From Actinomycetes bacterium (GTDB taxonomy: Bacteria; Actinomycetota; Actinomycetes; Propionibacteriales; Propionibacteriaceae), in contig JAEYUH010000322.1 in NCBI GenBank assembly GCA_023432725.1, forward strand, positions 1-12,862: DNA of 12,862 nt. The letters are read 5' to 3'. Each line of letters starts with the position of its first letter. The stretch's first letter is position 1. The notes beneath the pieces were generated by a model. That model worked only from the letters and a program-made list of their open reading frames with translations, searched no databases and was not told the origin of the DNA. A program made the translations under genes and the position numbers. This document shows, piece by piece, positions 8,502 to 12,862 of this stretch.

Positions 8502-9741
8502 GCCTCGGCCCGGCCTCGGCCCGCCAGGCCGGCAGGTAGAGCGGCGCGGCTGCGGCGAGGACCAGTCCACCGAGCACGATGGCCAGGCTGGTGGACGTGG
8601 CGCCGGCCACCGCGGCCAGCACGATGCTGCCCAGCGACCCGGCGGGCTGGGCGGCCATCGAGTTCAGCGACAGCACGCTGGTGCGGTGGGCCCCGTCGAC
8701 CTGCCGGTGCAGCAGCGCCTGGTGGACGGGGTTCGACGCCCCGTGGACCGCGTAGCAGGCGAGGAAGCCCGCCACCACCCCTGCGGTCCCCGCCACCGAT
8801 CCCATCGCCACCACCGCAGCCCCCTGCGCGAGCCGGAGGAGGGCGGCCGTCGGCGCGGTACCGATCCGGCCGGCGATCGCGGGGGCGAGGGCAGCTCCGG
8901 CGGCGCTGACCAGCCAGCCCGCGGCCCCGACCGGACCCAGCAGCGCGGCCGCCGCGTCCGGGCTGCCGGTGGTCTCCGCCAGGCGAACCGGGGTGAGGGT
9001 CTCGAAGGCCACCATGCCGAAGCCCCAGGACAGCTCGACCGCCACCAGGGCCAGCAGCACCCGCGATCGGCGCAACAGTCCCACCGCGGTGCCGATGGCC
9101 GCCGGCGCCTGGGCGAGCGAGGCGCGCAGGGCTGCCCGGCCCCGGGCTGGGCGCGGCTCGGTCACCAGCACGGCGACACCCACCAGGTGGGCCACCTCGA
9201 GGGCGACGGCGACCCACACCGGCAGGGCCAGGGTCTCGATGCCGGGTACCGGTCCGAGCGCGACCAGGCCACCGCTGGCCAGGGACCCGGCCGCCAGGGC
9301 GAGCCCGAGCACCGTCCCACCTGCGCCGAGTCCGGGCTCGAGTCGCGCGCCAGGGTCGGGGGCCAGGGTCGAATCCACGAACCAGGCGTCCAGCGGGCCG
9401 CTGTCCAGGGCGCGCGAGGCGCCCCACACCAGCCACACCGCGAGGAAGGCCGGCACCGAGGAGGCGACAGCGAGCAGGCCGGTGGCCACCACCGCCAGCG
9501 CGCTCGCCACCACCAGCACGGGCCGGCGTCCGAGGGTGTCCGCCAACCCGCCGGTGGGCAACTCCAGGAAGAGGACGACGATGCCCTGGGCGGCCACCAC
9601 CAGGCCTACTTCGGCCAGGCTCAGCCCGCGCTCGAGCATGAGCAAGGTGGTGACGGGAATCAGCAGCCCGGTCGGGAGCCAGCGCAGGGCGAGCACGACC
9701 AGGTACCGGGAGCGGACCTGGCGCGGGGCGAGCGGGCTCAC
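8473..9741 (-). CDS. Major facilitator superfamily transporter (probable exporter)
   Basis: A 422-residue polytopic membrane protein with about 12 hydrophobic segments throughout, moving a small molecule by proton coupling if it follows the family. The MFS motif A lies between helices 2 and 3: GGLADTLGRRP (residues about 64-74). Helix 1 region is YLVVLALRWLPTGLLIPV, and the loop after about residue 190 contains Arg/Ala-rich sequence (EPRPARGRAALRAS), the usual central cytoplasmic loop. The frame stays open far upstream through the regulator gene, but the real start is the GTG at 9741-9739, which overlaps the regulator stop in a GTGA junction; there is no strong Shine-Dalgarno, so translation is probably coupled. 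Pairing with an ArsR-type repressor suggests substrate-induced efflux. The substrate cannot be named from sequence. The 3' end overlaps ffh tail-to-tail by 29 nt. Confidence 0.9.
8510..8532 (+). terminator. Possible ffh terminator hairpin
   Basis: CCGGCCT (8510-8516) and AGGCCGG (8526-8532) form a perfect 7-bp stem with a 9-nt loop, starting 8 nt after the ffh stop. It lies inside the 3' coding end of the convergent transporter gene. There is no U-tract. Position is the main argument, and in DNA this GC-rich such stems arise by chance. Confidence 0.35.
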
Positions 9742-10331
9742 CGGGGGGCCCGGGGGAAGGCCAGGTAGCCGACGATGATCTGCTCGGCGTCCGGGTCGTC
9801 CGCGTCGGCCCTCTCGCGGTAGTCGAGCAGGAGTTGCCAGATGTCGGCGGTCAGCTGCCGCAGCGCAGCGGGGGAGAGCCGGAGCGCGAAGTCGTTCACG
9901 CCGGCCGCCTCCCGCCAGGCGGCGGAGAAGTGGGGGCGACTCGCCGTCCACTCGGCGAACTGGGCGGCCAGGGACGCCAGGGCGTGGTCCTCGAGCCAGT
10001 CGGCGGCGGCCGCAGCGTCCGGCTCGTCGGCGTAGTCGGAGGGCTGGAAGGAGGTCACGTCGTGGGCTGCCCGCCACCAGCGCTCCCTGCCTCGGCCGGC
10101 GTCCGGTTCCTCGACCACGAGGCCGACAGCGGCGAGCTGGCGCAGGTGGTAGCTCGTCGCCCCGGAGTTCGTGCCGAGCACACCGGCCAGCGTTGTCGCC
10201 GTGGCGGGTCCGTCCAGCCGGAGCGCGCCGAGCAGCCGCGCCCGCAGCGGGTGCGCCAGGATCCGGAGCTGCCCGGCGGTGAGCCGGACCGTGGTCGGGG
10301 CGGGAAGGGTGGCGTTCGTGCGCTCGTCCAT
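9738..10331 (-). CDS. ArsR-type winged-helix transcriptional regulator
   Basis: A cytoplasmic DNA-binding protein of 197 residues, probably repressing its own promoter and the downstream transporter. Residues about 15-90 form a winged helix: LTAGQLRILAHPLRARLLGAL, then the helix-turn-helix ATTLAGVLGTNSGATSYHLRQLAAVGLV, then the wing EEPDAGRGRERWWRA. The phrase SGATSYHLRQL is typical of the ArsR/SmtB-like group. Residues 95-197 are an all-helical C-terminal domain (EDHALASLAAQFAEW, RQLTADIWQLLLDYRERA) that may dimerise or bind a ligand. There are no Cys residues and no clustered His, so a thiol-type metal site is unlikely and an organic ligand is more probable. The start is ATG 10331-10329, set by a TATTAT -10 box 6 nt upstream (leaderless); the frame is open further upstream across the tandem repeats but has no start signals there. 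Its stop overlaps the transporter start by 4 nt. Confidence 0.9.
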   Translation of the reverse strand: MDERTNATLPAPTTVRLTAGQLRILAHPLRARLLGALRLDGPATATTLAGVLGTNSGATSYHLRQLAAVGLVVEEPDAGRGRERWWRAAHDVTSFQPSDYADEPDAAAAADWLEDHALASLAAQFAEWTASRPHFSAAWREAAGVNDFALRLSPAALRQLTADIWQLLLDYRERADADDPDAEQIIVGYLAFPRAPR

Positions 10332-10337
10332 GGCTGC

Positions 10338-10365
10338 ATAATACTTGTGCAAAGAACTTGTGCAA
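10338..10365 (-). promoter_or_regulatory. Leaderless promoter and tandem operator of the arsR-type/MFS operon
   Basis: On the minus strand TTGCAC (10365-10360), a 16-nt spacer and TATTAT (10343-10338) sit 6 nt before the ATG. On the plus strand ACTTGTGCAA occurs twice (10343-10352 and 10356-10365), 13 bp apart. Each copy is a small dyad, CTTG-TG-CAAA and CTTG-TG-CAAG. The two copies cover the -35 box and the whole spacer, so a protein bound there would block RNA polymerase. Autorepression by the regulator is the natural inference. Confidence 0.7.
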
Positions 10366-10375
10366 GTGTCACCCC

Positions 10376-10438
10376 GTGAGCCGAGGAACCGTCCCCGTGA
10401 GCCGAGGAACCGTCCCCGCGAGCCGAGGAACCGTCCCC
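10376..10438. repeat. Three tandem 21-bp repeats in the arsR-amidohydrolase gap
   Basis: Three head-to-tail copies of a 21-bp unit occupy 10376-10396, 10397-10417 and 10418-10438. Copies 1 and 2 are identical and copy 3 differs only at its second base (GTGAG to GCGAG). The shared core is GAGGAACCGTCCCC. A degenerate fourth start (GCGGGCCGGG) follows at 10439. The unit equals two turns of B-DNA, so equivalent bases face the same side. It is a multiple of 3, so every frame shows seven-residue repeats (for example VSRGTVP); I see no gene that uses them. Confidence 0.9.
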
Positions 10439-10453
10439 GCGGGCCGGGTGCGG

Positions 10454-10459
10454 TACGGT
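10454..10459 (+). promoter_or_regulatory. Leaderless -10 box of the amidohydrolase gene
   Basis: TACGGT fits TANNNT and is followed by 7 nt and then the ATG at 10467, giving a leaderless transcript. No Shine-Dalgarno is seen before the ATG, which supports this reading. A recognisable -35 is absent; the third 21-bp repeat ends 15 nt upstream of this box and may be where an activator or repressor acts. Confidence 0.5.
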
Positions 10460-10466
10460 CCCGGTC

Positions 10467-11633
10467 ATGGGTCACCACCACGCGCCGCCGGGGCTGGGGG
10501 AGCCGCGGTTCTTCGCCCACGGACACCCCGCGGCGACGCCGATGGGCCCGGCTGCGGGACGGTTCCACCTGCACGGCACAGTGCTGCCCGAGGGCGAGGT
10601 CCGCGACCTGTGGGTGGTGGACGGGGTGGTGCGCACCGAGCCGGTCAGGGACGCGGTGACGCTGTGTCGCGACGCCTGGATCCTGCCCGGCCTTGTCGAT
10701 GCGCACTGCCATGTCGGGCTCGGCTCCAGCGGAGGGGTGGATCGTCCCACCGCCGAGGCGCAGGCCCGCGCCGACAGGGACGCCGGAACCCTGCTGATCC
10801 GTGACGCCGGCTCACCCATCGACACCCACTGGATCGACGCTGAGCCCGACCTGCCACGGATCATCCGGGCCGGGCGGCACATCGCCAGGACCGCGCGCTA
10901 CCTCCGCAACTACGCCGTCGAGATCGAACCCGACACCCTCGTCGCCGAGGTCGAGCGCCAGGCCAGGGCGGGCGACGGCTGGGTGAAGCTGGTGGGGGAC
11001 TGGATCGACAGGGCCTCCGGCGACCTCGCGCCGCTGTGGCCGCAGGACGTCGCTGTCGCCGCCATCGAGCGGGCCCACGCGCTGGGGGCCCGGGTCACCG
11101 CGCACTGCTTCGGCGAGGAGTCGGTGCACGAACTCGTCAGGGCGGGGATCGACGGCATCGAGCACGGCACGGGGCTGGACGAGTCCACGATCGCCCTGAT
11201 GGCCGAGCGAGGGGTCGCGCTGGTGCCGACGCTGATCAACCTCGAGAACTTCCCCGGCTTCGCGGCCGCGGGCGAGGCGAAGTTCCCGCGCTACGCCGAG
11301 CACATCCGGGCGCTGTACGCCCGGCGGTTCGAGACCATCGGCGCCGCGATCGACGCCGGTGTGCCGGTCTTCGCCGGCACTGACGCCGGCGGCACGTTGC
11401 CGCACGGCATCGTGTCGAAGGAGATCGCGCTGCTGGCCCGGCTCGGTGGCCCGCGGTTCGCGGTCGGGGCGGCGTCCTGGCGGTCCCGCGCGTGGTTGGG
11501 CGTCCCGGACGCCCTGGCCGACGGAGCCTGGGCCGACCTTGTCGGCTACGACGCGGACCCCCTCAAGGACGCCCGCGTCACCGCCGCGCCCCGCCTGGTG
11601 GTGCTTCGCGGCAGGGTCGTGGTCAGTCCCTGA
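10467..11633 (+). CDS. Metal-dependent amidohydrolase (imidazolonepropionase/prolidase-like)
   Basis: A cytoplasmic hydrolase of 388 residues from the amidohydrolase superfamily (COG1228-like), expected to cleave a cyclic or linear amide bond with one or two metal ions. The full metal-ligand set is visible: HxH in PGLVDAHCHV (H80, H82), Lys in GWVKLVGD (K174), His in TAHCFG (H213), His in GIEHGTG (H233) and Asp in FAGTDAGG (D306). The small beta-sandwich domain is formed by the N-terminal strands (LHGTVLPEGEVRDLWVVDGVV) and the C-terminal LVVLRGRVVV. The N-terminus is unusually His-rich (MGHHH..., HGH at 18-20). The substrate cannot be fixed. From general knowledge, an amidohydrolase-like gene is found near ffh and rpsP in several actinobacteria (for example next to ffh in Mycobacterium), so it is probably part of the ancestral block. 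It overlaps the convergent protease gene by 11 nt. Confidence 0.9.
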   Translation: MGHHHAPPGLGEPRFFAHGHPAATPMGPAAGRFHLHGTVLPEGEVRDLWVVDGVVRTEPVRDAVTLCRDAWILPGLVDAHCHVGLGSSGGVDRPTAEAQARADRDAGTLLIRDAGSPIDTHWIDAEPDLPRIIRAGRHIARTARYLRNYAVEIEPDTLVAEVERQARAGDGWVKLVGDWIDRASGDLAPLWPQDVAVAAIERAHALGARVTAHCFGEESVHELVRAGIDGIEHGTGLDESTIALMAERGVALVPTLINLENFPGFAAAGEAKFPRYAEHIRALYARRFETIGAAIDAGVPVFAGTDAGGTLPHGIVSKEIALLARLGGPRFAVGAASWRSRAWLGVPDALADGAWADLVGYDADPLKDARVTAAPRLVVLRGRVVVSP

Positions 11634-12558
11634 GCCCGAGTTCCTGCGGAACCGCGATCACGTCGACCAGGGCCCCGTTGCGCCACACCGTGATCTCCAC
11701 AGGGCGACCGATCGCCTCGGCGACCATCCAGCGCTGCAGGTGCGTGGCCGAACCCATCGGCCGGCCCGCCACCGCCACCACGATGTCGCCCGGACGCAGC
11801 GCGGCCTGGGCCGCCGGGCTGCCGGCCACCACCTGGGCGACCCGTAACCCCTCCCTGCGCCCGAGCTTCGCCGCCAGCGGCGGCGGCAGTGGTGCCTGGC
11901 TGCTGACGATGCCGAGCCAGGCCCTGCGCACCCTGCCCTCGGTCATCAGCGCGCTGACGATCCGCTCCGTGGTCTCGTTGATCGGCACCGCGAGCCCGAG
12001 CCCCGCGCCGGCGACCGCCGTGTTCACCCCGACCATCCTGCCCCGGCTGTCGGCCAGCACGCCGCCCGAGTTGCCCGGGTTGAGCGCCGCATCGGTTTGG
12101 ATCACCTCGTCGACCACCCGCCCGCGGGTGGTGGGCAGGGAGCGTCCCAGCGCGGAGACCACCCCCGCCGTCACGCTGCCGGCCAGGCCGAACGGGTTGC
12201 CCAGCGCGACCACGAGCTGGCCCACCCGCAGCCGTGACGCGTCCCCGCGGACCACCGCCGGGGGTACCTCGCCCCGCGCGCGCAGCACAGCGAGGTCCGA
12301 GAACGGATCCGAGCCCACGACGTCGACCACCGCCTCCCGGCCGTCGGTGAAGGTGGCGGTCACCGACTGGGCGCCGGCCACCACGTGAGCGCTGGTCAGC
12401 AGGAAGCCGTCCGCCGTCAGGACGCTGGCGCTGCCGGCCCCCTCCCCGACGCCGTGGCGCACCCGCAGGCTTGCCACGCTGGGCAGCACCCGCCGGGCCA
12501 CCTCGGTGACCGCCGTCGAGTAAGCGTCCAGGGCCTCGTCGTCGTTGTCTGCCGCCAT
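11623..12558 (-). CDS. HtrA/S1C-type serine protease with PDZ domain, no export signal
   Basis: A trypsin-fold protease of 311 residues. The catalytic triad is complete: His58 in LTSAHVV, Asp88 in DPFSDLAVL and Ser164 in NPGNSGG. Substrate-pocket strands (VGVNTAVAG, LGLAVPI) follow, and residues about 212-305 form a PDZ domain (WLGI, then VVAGSPAAQAALRPGDIVVAVAGRPM). The order and length match HtrA/DegP-like enzymes with one PDZ domain. No signal peptide or membrane helix precedes the protease domain. The 60 codons open upstream of ATG 12558 (to 12738) also lack a hydrophobic stretch, so the protein looks cytoplasmic, unusual for this family. There is no Shine-Dalgarno before the ATG, but an ECF-type promoter ends 8 nt upstream, which fits a leaderless start. 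Likely role: protein quality control under stress. The 3' end overlaps the amidohydrolase gene by 11 nt. Confidence 0.9.
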   Translation of the reverse strand: MAADNDDEALDAYSTAVTEVARRVLPSVASLRVRHGVGEGAGSASVLTADGFLLTSAHVVAGAQSVTATFTDGREAVVDVVGSDPFSDLAVLRARGEVPPAVVRGDASRLRVGQLVVALGNPFGLAGSVTAGVVSALGRSLPTTRGRVVDEVIQTDAALNPGNSGGVLADSRGRMVGVNTAVAGAGLGLAVPINETTERIVSALMTEGRVRRAWLGIVSSQAPLPPPLAAKLGRREGLRVAQVVAGSPAAQAALRPGDIVVAVAGRPMGSATHLQRWMVAEAIGRPVEITVWRNGALVDVIAVPQELGLRD

Positions 12559-12566
12559 GACACCCG

Positions 12567-12593
12567 AACGCGCGCCGCGGTGAGCGTGTTCCC
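12567..12593 (-). promoter_or_regulatory. ECF sigma-E/H/R type promoter of the protease gene
   Basis: On the minus strand GGGAACA (12593-12587), exactly 16 nt, and CGTT (12570-12567). This matches the published actinobacterial consensus for sigma-H/sigma-R/sigma-E promoters (GGGAAYA-N16/17-CGTT). The ATG lies 8 nt after CGTT, so the RNA would start at or next to it. No TANNNT box is seen in the same place. Confidence 0.6.
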
Positions 12594-12608
12594 GTCCTCC
12601 CCGTCCGG

Positions 12609-12639
12609 TTGGCCTCGGAGCGTGCTCCTCTGGCACAAT
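12609..12639 (+). promoter_or_regulatory. Candidate rpsP promoter
   Basis: TTGGCC (12609-12614) and CACAAT (12634-12639) each match 4/6 of the sigma-A consensus, but the spacer is 19 nt, slightly long. A perfect dyad GGAGC-GT-GCTCC (12617-12628) fills the spacer and could bind a regulator. It would give a leader of about 145 nt before rpsP. Weak on its own; it is the best candidate in the 233-bp gap. Confidence 0.35.
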
Positions 12640-12744
12640 GATCCCTGCATCTGTGCCCGCCGGTGCCCTCTCAACCCGACGGACGCCGATCCACCCGAAC
12701 CAGCCGGCAGTTGCCCCACAACCGCCCGGGGGGTTCACCCGTCC

Positions 12745-12766
12745 GGCCCGGTGGCGTCACCGGGTC
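12745..12766 (+). promoter_or_regulatory. rpsP leader hairpin
   Basis: CCCGGTG (12747-12753) and CACCGGG (12758-12764) form a perfect 7-bp stem with a GCGT loop, extended by one G-U and one G-C pair to 12745-12766. It ends 9 nt before the Shine-Dalgarno AGGAGA (12776-12781) of rpsP. Such a position could modulate translation; no known leader family is recognised. Confidence 0.45.
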
Positions 12767-12791
12767 AAGTCCCACAGGAGAAACCACACTC

Positions 12792-12862
12792 GTGGCTGTC
12801 AAGATTCGTCTGAAGCGACTCGGCAAGATCCGGTCGCCGCACTACCGCATCGTCGTGATGGA
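12792..12862 (+). CDS. rpsP: 30S ribosomal protein bS16 (5' end only)
   Basis: bS16 binds 16S rRNA early in 30S assembly. Only 23 full codons are in the window. They read VAVKIRLKRLGKIRSPHYRI then VVM, which matches the family N-terminus ([MV]AVKIRLKRxGxxxxPxYRIVV) almost residue for residue. The start is GTG 12792, with AGGAGA 10 nt upstream. In actinobacteria this gene usually heads the rpsP-KH protein-rimM-trmD-rplS cluster, expected to follow outside the window. The gene is cut by the window edge, not broken. Confidence 0.95.
   Translation, partial: MAVKIRLKRLGKIRSPHYRIVVM

Noticed and set aside
9742..10365. N-terminal 208-residue extension of the MFS transporter frame
   Set aside because: It runs through the ArsR-type gene in another frame and is not membrane-like; the GTGA overlap gives a natural transporter start at 9741.
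10345..10804. Open frames encoding seven-residue repeats (REPRNRP, VSRGTVP) on the plus strand
   Set aside because: The repeats arise because the 21-bp DNA unit is a multiple of three; the frames then run out of phase through the amidohydrolase gene.
11646..11655. GCGG-AA-CCGC as a terminator for the amidohydrolase
   Set aside because: Four base pairs with a two-base loop cannot form a stable hairpin, and no U-tract follows.
12559..12738. Sixty extra N-terminal codons for the serine protease
   Set aside because: The segment is Arg/Gly/Pro-rich, has no signal peptide or Shine-Dalgarno, and overlaps the likely ECF promoter; the ATG at 12558 fits a leaderless start.

Overview
The window looks like a chromosomal core segment of a high-GC actinobacterium. 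By eye the G+C is about 70%, several starts look leaderless (a TANNNT -10 box 6-8 nt before ATG/GTG), GTG starts are common, and the gene order is smc, ftsY, ffh, amidohydrolase, trypsin-like protease, rpsP. This housekeeping order is typical of actinobacteria. The small size of the interruptions and the protein style suggest a Propionibacteriaceae-like genome, but the genus cannot be fixed from the sequence alone.

Layout. (1) 2-2464: 3' two-thirds of smc (hinge, second coiled-coil arm, C-terminal ATPase half). (2) 2522-2776: a small single-span membrane protein. (3) 2860-5476: an ECF sigma factor overlapping by 8 nt a 679-residue membrane protein. That protein has a short cytoplasmic head, one membrane span and a large outside beta-propeller, and I read the pair as sigma/anti-sigma. 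(4) 5548-8501: ftsY and ffh, the SRP receptor and SRP GTPase, separated by a 206-bp gap with two strong hairpins. (5) 8473-10331, minus strand: an ArsR-type regulator and an MFS transporter overlapping at GTGA, with a leaderless promoter carrying a tandem CTTGTGCAA operator. (6) 10376-10459: three tandem 21-bp repeats and a leaderless promoter for (7) a metal-dependent amidohydrolase (10467-11633). (8) 11623-12558, minus strand: an HtrA/S1C-type serine protease with a PDZ domain but no signal peptide or membrane span, behind a near-perfect ECF sigma-E/H/R type promoter (GGGAACA-N16-CGTT). (9) 12792 onward: the start of rpsP, behind a leader hairpin.

How the parts fit. Smc (chromosome organisation), FtsY and Ffh (co-translational membrane targeting) and bS16 (30S assembly) are growth-linked core genes. 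Set among them are two envelope or stress items: the ECF sigma with its beta-propeller partner, and the protease with an ECF-type promoter. A self-regulated transporter operon is also present and may be a later insertion between ffh and the amidohydrolase. The most novel-looking parts are the sigma/beta-propeller module, the ECF promoter driving an apparently cytoplasmic HtrA-like protease, and the repeat-plus-operator arrangement in the 135-bp gap between the arsR-type gene and the amidohydrolase. No tRNA, rRNA, CRISPR array, transposase or phage gene was seen. The longest gene-free stretch is 233 bp (12559-12791).
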